A DNA stretch of 64,000 nucleotides from Desulfobacterales bacterium (GCA_034520365.1 JAXHNP010000006.1:551001-615000), one strand, 5' to 3'; numbered from the stretch's first letter, positions 24,556-34,063 are shown. Program-made: numbers and translations. The notes: generated by a model not told the origin, from the letters alone.

Positions 24556-26114
24556 GCCAGGGGCTCCTTTTTTATCATTCGGGTGATATCTTTTAGTTCC
24601 GGGCATCGCAGGGCATATGCGCAAATCCCGTAAATGCTTATGCCCAGGATGACGCCCAGGGCTGTCCCCCCGAGCAGTTGATATAGGGATGCGCCCGGGG
24701 GCAGGGGGAACAGATAGAGTAAATAGCCCAATGCCCCGCCCATCACTAACGCACATATCACGGATTTTGCGACGGATTCAATTATTGTTTTCCCGTTTAG
24801 TTCCCCCAGCCGGCGGCGAAGCACCCATACCAGCAGACAGAAGTTTAGCATGGAGGCAAGAGACGTGGCCAGGGCCAGCCCCCCGTGGCTTAACGGCCCC
24901 ATTAACAAGAGGCTCAGCAGGATATTGGCGATAATCGAGATGGAGGCCATTTTGACGGGTGTTACCGTATCCTGCAGCGAATAAAAGGTGGATACCACAA
25001 CCCGCACGGCAGAAAACGCCCAGAGCCCGGCGCTGTAAAAGATCAGCGCATAGGCGGTGAGCCGGGTGCTGTCCGCGCCGAACTCCCCGCGCTGGAAAAG
25101 AAGCGCCACAATCGGCTCGCGCAAAACAATCAAGCCGATCATGGCCGGCAGGGTGATGAAAAAGATCAGGCGGATCGCATAGCTGAAAGTGTCGGCAAGG
25201 GCGGTAAAATCATTTGCCGCGGCCTGGCGTGAGAGGCTCGGCAGCACGGCCACGGACATGGAAATGGCAAAGATCCCCAGGGGAAACTGCACCAGCCGGT
25301 CCGCATAGTAGAGGTAGGAGACGCTGCCTTCGGGCAGGAGCGAGGCGAGCAGCGTGCCGATCAGGATGTTGATCTGATAGACTGCGGCGCCGAAGACCGC
25401 CGGCCCCATGAGTCTGCCGATACGCTTGACTCCGGGGTGATAGATCGGGGCCTTCTGCCAGAACCGGAAGCCTTTTTTGATTAAAAACGGGACCTGCAAA
25501 AGTATCTGCAAAAAACCGCCGATCAATACGCCGATCGCAAGGCCCGCAACCGGGGTCTCCATGTGCGGGGCGATAAACAGGACCGAGCCGATGATAGCCA
25601 CATTCAAAAATACCGGGGCAAGGGCCGGGGCGGCAAAATGGCCGAGCGCATTTAGAATGCCCATGGAAAGGGCCACCAGGCAGATAAAAAAGATATAGGG
25701 AAACATGATCCGCGTAAGGTTTACGGTGAGACTGAATTTGTCGCCGCTAAATCCCGGGGCCACCCCCCGGACGATCCAGGGGGCGGCCAGGATGCCGGCA
25801 ATGGTCAGCAGCACCAGCAGGATGGAGAGGACCCGAAGGGTGGACCGGGCCATTTTAAAGGCCTCCGCCCGGCCGTCCCGGTTCAGGTATTCGGTGAAGA
25901 CCGGGACGAAGGCAATGGAGAGCGAGCCTTCCGCTAACAGCCGCCGCAGGAGGTTTGGAATCCGGAAGGCCACAAAAAATGCGTCAGATAAAAGACCGGC
26001 CCCGAAAAACCAGGCTATGACCATGTCCCGGATAAACCCCATGATCCGGCTCAAGAGCGTGGCAATGCCGATCACGCCTGCGGCTTTGGTGAGTTTTTTC
26101 TTTTCGGAGCTCAT
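24552..26114 (-). CDS. murJ: MurJ lipid II flippase
   Basis: 520 residues with about 14 membrane segments and the MVIN signatures GIATLLSRIMGFIRDMVIAWFFG, DAFFVAFRIPNLLRRLLAEGSLSIAFVPVF and YADRLVQFPLGIFAISMSVAVLPSLS. It flips undecaprenyl-linked peptidoglycan precursor to the periplasm. Cotranscribed with the downstream FtsB-like gene through an ATGA overlap, linking wall synthesis and division. Confidence 0.95.
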   Translation of the reverse strand: MSSEKKKLTKAAGVIGIATLLSRIMGFIRDMVIAWFFGAGLLSDAFFVAFRIPNLLRRLLAEGSLSIAFVPVFTEYLNRDGRAEAFKMARSTLRVLSILLVLLTIAGILAAPWIVRGVAPGFSGDKFSLTVNLTRIMFPYIFFICLVALSMGILNALGHFAAPALAPVFLNVAIIGSVLFIAPHMETPVAGLAIGVLIGGFLQILLQVPFLIKKGFRFWQKAPIYHPGVKRIGRLMGPAVFGAAVYQINILIGTLLASLLPEGSVSYLYYADRLVQFPLGIFAISMSVAVLPSLSRQAAANDFTALADTFSYAIRLIFFITLPAMIGLIVLREPIVALLFQRGEFGADSTRLTAYALIFYSAGLWAFSAVRVVVSTFYSLQDTVTPVKMASISIIANILLSLLLMGPLSHGGLALATSLASMLNFCLLVWVLRRRLGELNGKTIIESVAKSVICALVMGGALGYLLYLFPLPPGASLYQLLGGTALGVILGISIYGICAYALRCPELKDITRMIKKEPLA

Positions 26115-26185
26115 AGAAGATTCAGATCAAGAATGCCGTAGGTTAATGTTCCAATGAATCCGGTTTGGGCTGACAGGCGCTGCAC

Positions 26186-26402
26186 CATGGTCAATTTGTT
26201 CTATCTGTTTTTCAGGCGGGCACGGTGGCCCCGCTCTATTTTTAAGGCGGGCACGGTGGCCCCGCCCTACGAATTGCTCTGTTTTTCAGGCGGGCACGGT
26301 GGCCCCGCCTACTACGAATTGTGTAGGGTCGGCCACCGTGCCGACCTTACATGCGATGAACCCCATAGTTATGGGGTTTATCGCCAGAACAAATTTACCG
26401 TG
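26186..26402. mobile_element. Family A MITE, expanded, with 10 bp target duplication
   Basis: Left end CATGGTCAATTTGTTCT, right end AGAACAAATTTACCGTG. Flanked by GGCGCTGCAC (26176-26185) and GGCGCTACAC (26403-26412), a 10 bp duplication with one change. It is longer than its relatives because the GGCGGGCACGGTGGCC block is present three times in tandem (26215-26310). The element fills most of the gap between murJ and rpsT. Confidence 0.85.
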
Positions 26403-26429
26403 GGCGCTACACAATTTTTACAATTTTTA

Positions 26430-26458
26430 TTGACATGATCCATGGAATCGGGTATCTG
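26430..26458 (+). promoter_or_regulatory. Candidate sigma70 promoter of rpsT
   Basis: TTGACA (26430-26435), 17-base spacer, TATCTG (26453-26458). Followed by a ~40 nt leader with ribosome site AAAAGGAG before the TTG start. The -35 box is only 28 bases beyond the end of the family A element. Confidence 0.5.
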
Positions 26459-26502
26459 TCCAATTTATCTCTATCGAAAAAAATCAAAAAGGAGTGATAC
26501 TA

Positions 26503-26772
26503 TTGGCACATCATAAGTCAGCGATCAAGCGGATTCGGCAGAATGAAAACCGTCGGCTGCAGAACCGGGCGGTCAAAACCCGGATGAAAACCGCTACCAA
26601 AAAACTCGCGAGCGCGGAAAAAAGCGGGGACATCGAGGCCCTGGCCAATGAATTGAACCGCACGAAATCCGTGATTGATAAGGCCGCGAAAAAAGGGGTC
26701 ATTCATAAGAAAACCGCCGCCCGCAGAAAATCCCGGCTGGCCCGGCGCATTAATCAGCTCTCCGCCGCTTAA
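26503..26772 (+). CDS. rpsT: 30S ribosomal protein S20
   Basis: 89 residues, basic, starting MAHHKSAIKRIRQNENRRLQNRAVKTRMKT-like and ending with RRKSRLARRINQ, the normal S20 pattern. Binds 16S rRNA at the base of the small subunit. I use TTG at 26503 because it gives the family's MA(N/H)HKSA start and has GGAG eight bases upstream; GTG 26494 would lie inside the ribosome site. A TTG start for S20 is also used in E. coli, where it limits expression. The stop overlaps that of convergent lptE. Confidence 0.94.
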   Translation: MAHHKSAIKRIRQNENRRLQNRAVKTRMKTATKKLASAEKSGDIEALANELNRTKSVIDKAAKKGVIHKKTAARRKSRLARRINQLSAA

Positions 26773-27281
26773 AACCGATCCGTTAACCGGTAATAAATCC
26801 GCTCTGCCACACGTTCGGAAAGAACGGCAATAGCGGATTTTTTATTTTGTTCGGTCCGCCATTTCTCGGGGGCGACTTCATAGGCGTCGCTGGCGGAAAT
26901 ATCGTTGGCGGACCAGATTTTTTTGCCCCCGGGATCCCGCAGCTCCACATCCAGAAACAGCGTGATGCGCCGCTCCGCCGCCTGCGTGGGGCTTTTATGG
27001 GCAATGGTGCGGATTCTGGCATTTTTGATGGTGCCGGTTAAAAGCGCTTCCGCCTCGCTTCTGTCAACAATCCGGATATTTTTAAACCGGGTGAACTGGT
27101 TGACCAGGTCATTGGTCAACAGGGTTTCAATGCCCGTCTCCCCGCTTCTGTTCTCGAATATACCGATGCTTACCGTCTTTATGCCTTCCGGCAGATCCCC
27201 CCCGCCGGAAAAGTGATAGCCGCAGGCGGCTGTCAGCAGTAAAGCTGAAGAAAGGGCAATAAGTATTATTCGGGGCAGCAT
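26769..27281 (-). CDS. lptE: LPS-assembly lipoprotein LptE
   Basis: 170 residues. Signal peptide with lipobox LTAAC (Cys20) followed by GYHFSG, typical of LptE. Then IKTVSIGIFENRSGETGIETLLTNDLVNQFTR and LDVELRDPGGKKIW. LptE plugs the LptD barrel that inserts lipopolysaccharide in the outer membrane. It is convergent with rpsT and the two TAA stops interlock (26769-26772), leaving no room for a terminator between them. Confidence 0.88.
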   Translation of the reverse strand: MLPRIILIALSSALLLTAACGYHFSGGGDLPEGIKTVSIGIFENRSGETGIETLLTNDLVNQFTRFKNIRIVDRSEAEALLTGTIKNARIRTIAHKSPTQAAERRITLFLDVELRDPGGKKIWSANDISASDAYEVAPEKWRTEQNKKSAIAVLSERVAERIYYRLTDRF

Positions 27282-27378
27282 AAATGTTATAAGCTTATTT
27301 TATTCGGGTTGTTTTGGTAACCAGTTTAATAGTTTTTGCTCTATATCTGATCATCGCGTTGATTTCATCTTTCCGCTA

Positions 27379-27481
27379 TGTCATTCGAGGCGCGGCACAA
27401 GTTTTCCGCTATGTCATTCCGAGGCGCGTGAGCGCCGAGGAATCTTGAAAAAAAGATTTCTCGCTGTCGCTCGAAATGACA
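27379..27481. repeat. Family B: empty palindrome plus half-unit
   Basis: 27379-27411 is one ~34 bp half-unit. 27412-27481 is a full palindrome: left half ending GAGGAATCTT at 27446, short centre GAAA, right half AAAAGATTTCTCGCTGTCGC...ATGACA from 27451. The same left and right halves, and about 45 bp of further right flank to ~27528, recur around the GIY-YIG gene at 27772-28173. This copy is thus the empty version of that locus. Confidence 0.85.
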
Positions 27482-27636
27482 GAGCGTTTAGTTATTGGCG
27501 GAGATAAAAAGTGATAAACGGCCGGCAATAATGATTCCCCGTAATTCATTGCCGTAGTATAGGGCATTGTGTATTGCCATTCCATAAGCCGTCAGGCTGC
27601 CGCTTTGTAATTTCCTATGCCTCAATCTTTCCGCCC

Positions 27637-27806
27637 TGTCATTCCAAGGCGTGGCATAAGTTTTCCCTATGTCATTATCGAGGCGTGGCACAAGTTTCCC
27701 GCTATGTCATTCCAAGACGTGGCATAAGTTTTCCCTATGTCATTCCGAGGCGCGGCACAAGTTTTCCGCTATGTCATTCCGAGGCGCGTGAGCGCCGAGG
27801 AATCTT
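27637..27806. repeat. Family B tandem array, ~34 bp period
   Basis: TGTCATT starts at 27637, 27670, 27705, 27738 and 27772, i.e. every 33-35 bases. The unit reads TGTCATTCCGAGGCGCGGCA followed by CAAGTTTTCCGCTA with variation. There are no unique spacers, so it is not a CRISPR array. The last unit becomes the left half of the palindrome that ends directly at the stop of the GIY-YIG gene. Confidence 0.8.
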
Positions 27807-28097
27807 CTATAATTCAAAGCTCAAATCCTTCCATTCCGGATTCGTTTGGCTCACCAGTTGATCCTTTTTGCTTCTTCGCCACCCCTTTATTTCCTTTTCC
27901 CTGGCAATCGCAGATCTTACCTCTTTTACCGTTTCAAAATAGACCAGTTTGAAAACATTATATTTTTGGGTAAAGCCATCGGCTGATTTGTTTTGGTGCT
28001 GATAAATGCGTTTTTTCAAATCGCTGGTTATGCCTGTGTACATGACCCTATTGTTCCAGTTGGTGAGTATGTAAACATAAAACTGTTTTTCGTTCAA
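27807..28097 (-). CDS. Single-domain GIY-YIG endonuclease, nested in a family B palindrome
   Basis: 96 residues of the UPF0213/YhbQ-like GIY-YIG group: YVYILTN (YVY 7-9), MYTGITSDLKKRIYQH (YTG 20-22, Arg30, His34), acidic AREKEIKGW (Glu67/Glu69) and NPEW near the end. The start is TTG at 28097 (alternatives few; MNEKQFYVYI fits the family), the stop TAG at 27807. The stop immediately follows the left palindrome half (ends 27806), and two bases of the start codon belong to the right half, so the gene exactly occupies the loop of the repeat. Physiological role of this family is unclear; a link to repeat movement is inference from this position. Confidence 0.9.
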   Translation of the reverse strand: MNEKQFYVYILTNWNNRVMYTGITSDLKKRIYQHQNKSADGFTQKYNVFKLVYFETVKEVRSAIAREKEIKGWRRSKKDQLVSQTNPEWKDLSFEL

Positions 28098-28218
28098 AAG
28101 ATTTCTCGCTGTCGCTCGAAATGACAGAGCGTTTAGTTATTGGCGGAGATAAAAAGTGATAAACAGCCGGCGATAATCATATCCGAGTACGAGTACGATT
28201 ACGAGTACGAATCAGGGC
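28098..28218. repeat. Right half of GIY-YIG-bearing palindrome, duplicated flank and GAGTAC run
   Basis: 28096-28173 matches 27451-27528 almost exactly (right half plus GAGCGTTTAGTTATTGGCGG and the following ~25 bases). 28183-28212 is a short run of GAGTAC/GATTAC hexamers. The leuS stop follows at 28250. Confidence 0.75.
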
Positions 28219-28249
28219 GTTATGTCATGAAAAAGTGCCGCTGCGGCGG

Positions 28250-30841
28250 TCATACCACCACATTCACCAGCTTATCCTTAACCACGATAATCTTTTTGAT
28301 GTCTTTGCCTTCGGTGAAGCGCCGGACGTTTTCATCGGCCAGGGCGTGCTCCTTGATAGCCTCCTCATCGGCATCCGCGGCGATTTCAAACCGGCCCCGG
28401 AGCTTGCCGTTTACCTGAACCACCATCTGCTTGGTGTCTGATACCAGGGCATCCTCGCGAAACTCCGGCCACCAGGCGGCAGACAGGGTGCCGGGCGCAT
28501 AACCCATGGCCGCCCAGAGCTCTTCCGTGATATGCGGCACCACAGGCGCCAGCAAAAGCACCACCGTTTCCACCGCATGCCGCATGACGCCGGCGGCCTG
28601 TTCCTTCTTCAGATCCAGGTCAGCCGTGTACATGGCGTTTACCAGCTCCATCACCGCACTGATCGCGGTGTTGAAGTGAAACCGCTCCTCGATGTCCGTG
28701 GTGACCTTTTGAATGGTCTGGTGGGTTTTGGCGAAAAGTTTTTTGGATGCCTGATCCAAATCCGCCAAATCGCCGTCAAACGGCTTGACTGTTTCAATAT
28801 CGGCCTGAAGATCCTTAATCAGCCGCCAGACCCGGTTTAAAAACCGGAATCCGCCTTCAACCCCCTGCTCGCTCCACTCAAGGCTCCGCTCCGGCGGGGC
28901 GGCAAACAGGCAGAAGAGCCGCACCGTGTCCGCGCCGTATTCTTCCAGCAGCACATTGGGGTCGATCACGTTTTTTTTGGATTTGGACATCTTCTCCACC
29001 CGGCCCACTTCGGCCAGGCTCCCGCACATCCGGCAATAGGGCTGATCATTCCGGAAATCGGTCTCCTCCGGATAGAGAAACCCGTGCTCCGGGCATTTTA
29101 CGGTCTCCTTGCAGACCATGCCCTGGGTCAGAAGCCGGGTGAAGGGCTCCTTGAAATCCACCAGCCTCATGTCTTTTAACACCCGGGTAAAATAGCGGGA
29201 GTAGAGCAGGTGCATCACCGCATGCTCCACCCCGCCGATGTACTGATCCACCGGCATCCAGTAGCCCACCGCTTCAGGGTCGAACATGCCTGCGTCATGA
29301 TGCGGGCTGCAGTAGCGCTCAAAATACCAGGAGGACTCCACAAACGTATCCATGGTATCGGTCTCGCGCCGGGCCGGCGCCCCGCACCTGGGGCAGGTGG
29401 TGTTGACAAAGGAATCCGTGGTGGCAAGGGGCGATCCGCCGCCTTCAAGCAGATCCACGTCTTCGGGAAGGACCACCGGCAGATCCGCCTCTGATACCGG
29501 CACCGCGCCACAGGCGTCGCAGTGGATGATCGGAATGGGCGCGCCCCAGTATCGCTGCCGGGAGATGCCCCAGTCCCGTATCCGATAGGAGATCGCTTTT
29601 TTTCCGATGCTATGCTTTTCAAAGTAGTCGGTAATGGCATCCTTGGCTGCACCGCTCTCCATACCGGTAAAGTCGCCGGAGTTGACCAGCAGGCCTTCGT
29701 CCGCATAGGCTTCGGTCTGCGCCACCTGTTCAACCGGCGTATCCCTGGGGCAGATAACCGGCACGATCTCTAAGTCGTATTTTTGGGCAAAATCAAAATC
29801 GCGCTGGTCATGGGCGGGAACAGACATAACCGCCCCTGTGCCGTATTCCATTAAGGCAAAGTTGGCGATATAGACGGGCATGCGCCGGCCGGTCATGGGG
29901 TTTTTGCACCAGGCGCCGATAAACAAGCCCTCCTTTTCATAGTTTTCAAGCAGCCGGTCAGAGCGGCTTTGAAGCGCCATGCGCTCGACAAACGAATCCA
30001 CCTCTTCTTCTCGGCCGGTTCCCCGGGACAGGGGTTTGACCAGCGGATGCTCCGGGGCCAGGCACATGAACGTAGCACCGAAAATCGTGTCCGGCCGGGT
30101 GGTAAACACATCGATTGATTCATCTGAATCTTCGACCGCAAACCGGATTTCCGCACCGACACTTTTGCCGATCCAGTTTCTCTGCATGGTGGTCACTTTT
30201 TCCGGCCAGCCGGGCAGCTTGTCGCAGTATTGCAGCAGATCCTCGGCATAGTCGGTGATTTTAAAAAACCACTGGGTGAGCTTCTTCTGCCGCACGGGCT
30301 TGCCGCAGCGCCAGCATTCGCCGGCTTCCACCTGCTCATTGGCAAGTACGGTCTGGCAGGTTTCGCACCAGTTGACATGGGATTCGCCCTGATAGGCCAT
30401 CCCATTTTCAAACATTTTGAGAAACAGCCACTGCTCCCATTTGTAATATTGCGGCGCACAGGTGGCGATCTCCCGGTCCCAGTCATAGCTGTATCCCAGG
30501 CGCTTTAACTGCTCGCGCATGGCGTCGATGTTGGCATAGGTCCATTTCGCCGGGTGGGTGTTGTTGGCGATGGCCGCGTTTTCCGCCGGCATGCCGAAGG
30601 CATCCCAGCCCATGGGGTGGAGCACGTTAAACCCGCGCATGCGCTTGTACCGGGCGATGACATCGCCGATGGTGTAGTTTCGGACGTGGCCCATATGGAT
30701 TTTGCCGGAGGGGTAGGGAAACATCTCCAGCAGATAATATTTTTCCCGGGACGGGTCTTCGCGGGCCTTGAACTGTTTGTTATCATCCCAGACAGACTGC
30801 CATTTCGGCTCTATTTGTTTCGGATCGTATCGTGTTTCCAT
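28250..30841 (-). CDS. leuS: Leucyl-tRNA synthetase
   Basis: 863 residues. HIGH-type motif HMGH (49-52) in [22 protein letters not shown]1 editing domain with [21 protein letters not shown] and [19 protein letters not shown], zinc-type [25 protein letters not shown], and KMSKS in [15 protein letters not shown]-terminal anticodon and LeuRS-specific domains are complete. ATG 30841 lacks a clear ribosome site. Confidence 0.97.
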   Translation of the reverse strand: METRYDPKQIEPKWQSVWDDNKQFKAREDPSREKYYLLEMFPYPSGKIHMGHVRNYTIGDVIARYKRMRGFNVLHPMGWDAFGMPAENAAIANNTHPAKWTYANIDAMREQLKRLGYSYDWDREIATCAPQYYKWEQWLFLKMFENGMAYQGESHVNWCETCQTVLANEQVEAGECWRCGKPVRQKKLTQWFFKITDYAEDLLQYCDKLPGWPEKVTTMQRNWIGKSVGAEIRFAVEDSDESIDVFTTRPDTIFGATFMCLAPEHPLVKPLSRGTGREEEVDSFVERMALQSRSDRLLENYEKEGLFIGAWCKNPMTGRRMPVYIANFALMEYGTGAVMSVPAHDQRDFDFAQKYDLEIVPVICPRDTPVEQVAQTEAYADEGLLVNSGDFTGMESGAAKDAITDYFEKHSIGKKAISYRIRDWGISRQRYWGAPIPIIHCDACGAVPVSEADLPVVLPEDVDLLEGGGSPLATTDSFVNTTCPRCGAPARRETDTMDTFVESSWYFERYCSPHHDAGMFDPEAVGYWMPVDQYIGGVEHAVMHLLYSRYFTRVLKDMRLVDFKEPFTRLLTQGMVCKETVKCPEHGFLYPEETDFRNDQPYCRMCGSLAEVGRVEKMSKSKKNVIDPNVLLEEYGADTVRLFCLFAAPPERSLEWSEQGVEGGFRFLNRVWRLIKDLQADIETVKPFDGDLADLDQASKKLFAKTHQTIQKVTTDIEERFHFNTAISAVMELVNAMYTADLDLKKEQAAGVMRHAVETVVLLLAPVVPHITEELWAAMGYAPGTLSAAWWPEFREDALVSDTKQMVVQVNGKLRGRFEIAADADEEAIKEHALADENVRRFTEGKDIKKIIVVKDKLVNVVV

Positions 30842-31239
30842 GGGTTGACTCTTGGTTAAAGGTTTAGGGTTTAGGGTTCAGGGTTTAAGGTTGACGGTTC
30901 AGTATCCCGATATTGCCGGCCTTGTCAAATTGCCTCAGCCCCCCTTTGAAAAAGGCGCCTGCCTCAGCCCCCCTTTGAAAAAGGGGGGATTGGGGGGATT
31001 TAAATTTGAAAAAGGTTGAAACTTCTTTTAAATCCCCCTAAATCCCCCTTTCAAAAGGGGGACTTAAAGGAATGGGCCATTTTTATATACATCAGCCAAG
31101 TCAGTTTTTATAAGGATTGGCCGTGTCAACTCTCTTAAAAGAATGCAAAAATTTTAAAAATTTGGAACACTCAATTTAGGTGCCATTTGGTTTCATGCCA
31201 TAAAGCAATTGAAATATCAAGACGGATGGCTTTGCAGTC
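30842..31239. repeat. Gap with families E and F
   Basis: 30860-30902 is a GGTTTAGGGTTTAGGGTTCAG run (family E). 30933-31072 holds CAGCCCCCCTTTGAAAAAGG twice and its inverted complement (AAATCCCCCTAAATCCCCC, then CAAAAGGGGGACTT), which together can form a long stem (family F). 31073-31229 shows nothing recognisable. Confidence 0.6.
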
Positions 31240-31386
31240 CATGGCTAATTTGTTCTAACCGCAAAGTCCATAACCACGGTCCTGTTAACGGACAGACAGT
31301 CGGCACGGTGGCCGACTCTACGACGCATGTCGCCGTAGGGCAGGCCACCGTGCCTGCCTAAAAAAAGACAGAACAAATTTACCGTG
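31240..31386. mobile_element. Family A MITE with perfect 10 bp target duplication
   Basis: 147 bp, ends CATGGCTAATTTGTTCT and AGAACAAATTTACCGTG, internal palindromes AGTCGGCACGGTGGCCGACT and GCAGGCCACCGTGCCTGC. Bracketed by CTTTGCAGTC at 31230-31239 and 31387-31396 without mismatch, so this is probably a recent insertion. Confidence 0.9.
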
Positions 31387-31500
31387 CTTTGCAGTCCAAA
31401 ACAAGCCTGCAACCTGCTTAAATTAGAAATTATTTGACTTGTTTGGCCTTATTTCATATGAAGGTAAGCATTCAAACACAGGAGGTCATTATTTTATCCA

Positions 31501-32961
31501 ATGAGTGCTAAAATACTTGTCAATGCGGTGGATCCGGAAGAATGCCGGATCGCCAAAGTAAAAAGTAACCGGCTGGAGGAGTTTCATATTGAAACCACCG
31601 CCCGCGAAATCACCCAGGGCAATATCTATAAGGGGGTGGTGGCCCGGGTGGAGCCGAGCCTGCAGGCCGTATTCGTGGATTACGGCGCAGAAAAGCACGG
31701 CTTCCTGCAGAAGCAGGAGATCCATCCGGACTATTATAAGGATGATCCATCCGGGAATCAGTCCCTTAAAAATATTGTCCAAAGCGGCCAGGAGATGCTG
31801 GTGCAGGTCACCAATGATCCGTTCATGCATAAAGGGGCCATGCTCACCACCTTTATTTCTCTGCCCGGCCGGCATACGGTTTTAATGCCGGGCACCAAAA
31901 ACCGCGGGGTTTCAAGAAAAATCAGCGACGAGGCGGAGCGCAAGCGCTTAAAGGAAATAGTGGCCAAGCTGAAGATCCCGGACGAGTACGGCATTATTAT
32001 CCGCACCGCCGGCCAGAACTGCACCAAGACGGCGATTGATAATGATTGCCGCTATCTCATGCGCCTTTGGAAAAACATCAACAAGCAGGCGGTGAATGCC
32101 GATCCGCCGGCGCTTCTCTACAAGGACCGGACCCTGGTACAGCGGGCCATCCGGGATTATTTTACCTCGGAAGTCACGGAAATTCTGGTGGATGATGAAA
32201 CCGTATATAATGAAATCCGGGACTTCATCAACATGGTCTCACCGCAGCACAAGAAAATCGTCAAGCGCTACACCGCGGATAAGCCGATTTTTACCAAGCA
32301 TCAGCTGGAAGACCAGATCACCTCGATTTTTGAAAACCGGGTCCGCTTAAAATCCGGCGGCACCATCGTGATTGAGCAGACCGAGGCCCTGGTCTCCATT
32401 GATGTCAATTCCGGCAAAGCCACCCAGAAGCGCTCCATTGAGGAGACCGCCCTGGCTACCAACATGGAGGCTGCGGAAGAGATCGCCCGGCAGCTGCGGC
32501 TTCGGGATTTTGGCGGTTTGATTGTTATTGACTTTATTGACATGCGGGAGCAGAAGAATAAGCAAAAAGTCGAGCAGCAGATGAAGGCCCAGCTTAAGGA
32601 GGACAAGGCGCGCAACAAGGTGGGCCGGATCACCCGCTTCGGCCTGATGGAGATGTCCCGGCAGCGAATCCGGCCCTCCATCCGGTTTATTAATTTTGAG
32701 CGCTGTCCGCATTGTCAGGGACGCGGCGTGATTCAGTCCGTGGAATCCCTGGGGCTCAGTTTTCTGCGCCGCCTTCGGCTGGAGACGCTTAAGACAGAGA
32801 TCACCAATGCCAAAGGATATGTTCCCCCGGAAGTGGCCAACTACCTGCTCAACCGGAAAAAGAAAGAGATTCTGGACCTTGAAATGCGGCGGGATATTAA
32901 CATCACCATAGGGGCGGATAAAACCATGGTCCCCGGCGACAGCCGGATTGAGTGGGAGTGA
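31501..32961 (+). CDS. rng: Ribonuclease G (RNase E/G family)
   Basis: 486 residues, RNase G size without the RNase E scaffold tail. S1 domain (about 38-120: GNIYKGVVARVEPSLQAVFVDYG), RNase H-like and DNase I-like parts with catalytic aspartates in VSIDVNSGKAT and LIVIDFIDM, and the zinc-link CPHCQGRG. It processes rRNA and initiates mRNA decay. ATG 31501 is 15 bases after AGGAGG, an unusually long distance; no in-frame start lies closer. Confidence 0.94.
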   Translation: MSAKILVNAVDPEECRIAKVKSNRLEEFHIETTAREITQGNIYKGVVARVEPSLQAVFVDYGAEKHGFLQKQEIHPDYYKDDPSGNQSLKNIVQSGQEMLVQVTNDPFMHKGAMLTTFISLPGRHTVLMPGTKNRGVSRKISDEAERKRLKEIVAKLKIPDEYGIIIRTAGQNCTKTAIDNDCRYLMRLWKNINKQAVNADPPALLYKDRTLVQRAIRDYFTSEVTEILVDDETVYNEIRDFINMVSPQHKKIVKRYTADKPIFTKHQLEDQITSIFENRVRLKSGGTIVIEQTEALVSIDVNSGKATQKRSIEETALATNMEAAEEIARQLRLRDFGGLIVIDFIDMREQKNKQKVEQQMKAQLKEDKARNKVGRITRFGLMEMSRQRIRPSIRFINFERCPHCQGRGVIQSVESLGLSFLRRLRLETLKTEITNAKGYVPPEVANYLLNRKKKEILDLEMRRDINITIGADKTMVPGDSRIEWE

Positions 32962-33297
32962 TTGGGTGTTAATTGGGTGTTAGGTATTGGGTATTAGGTA
33001 TTAGGAAAAACAGCAGGAAGGCTGAAGCCTTCCCCTACATTGATTTCGGGTTTGCATAAAACTTATTCGAGATTCTTTTGATGTTCTTTTAAAGAGCGGT
33101 TTATTGCGCCGAGACAGAGTTTCTGCAGAAAGCAACTAAAAAAGGTGCTCAAAATCTATCCATACTGTCATTTCGAGCGTTAGCGAGAAATCTTTAAATA
33201 AGATTCCTCGGCACTATCGTTCCTCGGAATGACAATGGCGAAATGATCGGGAATAACGAAATATATTATTGAGTTCCTTGGAATCTAAGGAGGAGAA
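32962..33297. repeat. Gap with GGTATTAGG run and family B palindrome
   Basis: 32962-33005 is a GGGTGTTAGGTATT-type run (family E). 33166-33234 is a family B palindrome. AAGGAGGAG just before 33298 is the yajC ribosome site. Nothing else seen. Confidence 0.6.
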
Positions 33298-33654
33298 ATG
33301 TTTGATTTTGATTTCATAGGCCTGGCCCATGCCATGGGGCAGGGCGGTGCAGGTGCCGAAGGCGCTCAGGGCGGCGGTTTTGCCGCGCTGGTGCCGATCA
33401 TCCTGATGTTCGTGATTTTTTATTTTCTTTTGATCCGGCCCCAGCAGAAAAAGGCCAAGGCGCATCAGGAAATGGTTAATAACCTGAAAAAGGGCGACCG
33501 GATAATTACCAGCGGCGGCGTCTACGGCCGGATCACCAACATTGATGATCAAAACGCAACGGTGGAGATCGCGGAGAAGGTCCGCATCAAGATCACCCGC
33601 GGCAGCGTGGCCTCGCTCGCCCAGGAAGCCCCACAGGCCAAAAAAGAGGAATAA
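33298..33654 (+). CDS. yajC: Preprotein translocase accessory subunit YajC
   Basis: 118 residues. One membrane segment (about 27-46, LVPIILMFVIFYFLLIRPQQKK), then the YajC domain LKKGDRIITSGGVYGRITNIDDQ...VRIKITRGSVASL. It associates with SecDF. The ~25-residue glycine/alanine-rich N-terminus is normal for the family. secD follows, but only after a 409-base repeat-filled gap. Confidence 0.93.
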   Translation: MFDFDFIGLAHAMGQGGAGAEGAQGGGFAALVPIILMFVIFYFLLIRPQQKKAKAHQEMVNNLKKGDRIITSGGVYGRITNIDDQNATVEIAEKVRIKITRGSVASLAQEAPQAKKEE

Positions 33655-34063
33655 GCAAGGCAAAAATTTGTTCCATATGATTTTTCGGCAGGCACAGTGG
33701 CCTGCCCTACGGCAATTATGCCGGAATTTTGTAGGGTCGGCCACCGGGCCGACCAACTGAACTTGATTTGTAAAATTTAACCTGCTAAAAGGCATTGAGA
33801 TCTGAGGCACTGAGCATTGAGATAATATAATAAGGATTTATTTTTTGGACTCTTACATCTCAATATCATTAATATCAACTTGGCGCCCTGTCATTCCGAG
33901 GAGCGACAGCGACGAGGAATCTTGAAAGAAAGATTTCTCGCTGGCGCTCGAAATGACCAACAGGCCGATCTCTCGGGTTAATGGCATTGCCTTATAGTTG
34001 AAGCCTAATACCTAAAAACCTAACACCTAAAACCTTATTTTAATATTACAAGAGGAATCCGGT
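33655..34063. repeat. Gap with families A, B and E
   Basis: 33663-33754 is a family A fragment (worn left end AAAATTTGTTCC and both palindromes; no right end). 33889-33957 is a family B palindrome. 33999-34037 is a CCTAATACCTAAAAACC run (family E). The repeats separate yajC from secD, which are usually nearly adjacent. Confidence 0.65.

Noticed and set aside
24262-24756. 164-residue form of the FtsB-like protein
   Set aside because: The first 67 residues only shadow murJ; the normal FtsB start overlaps the murJ stop as ATGA.
27637-27806. CRISPR-like array with ~34 bp periodicity
   Set aside because: Units follow one another without unique spacers, vary in sequence, and no cas gene is nearby. 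They are half-units of a dispersed palindrome.
27574-27952. ORFs rich in MSFRGA / CHSKAWHK words
   Set aside because: Translations of family B repeat units, not proteins.
30933-31072. Rho-independent terminator in the family F inverted repeat
   Set aside because: The stem is long and belongs to a dispersed repeat; no gene ends just before it and it lies upstream of leuS.
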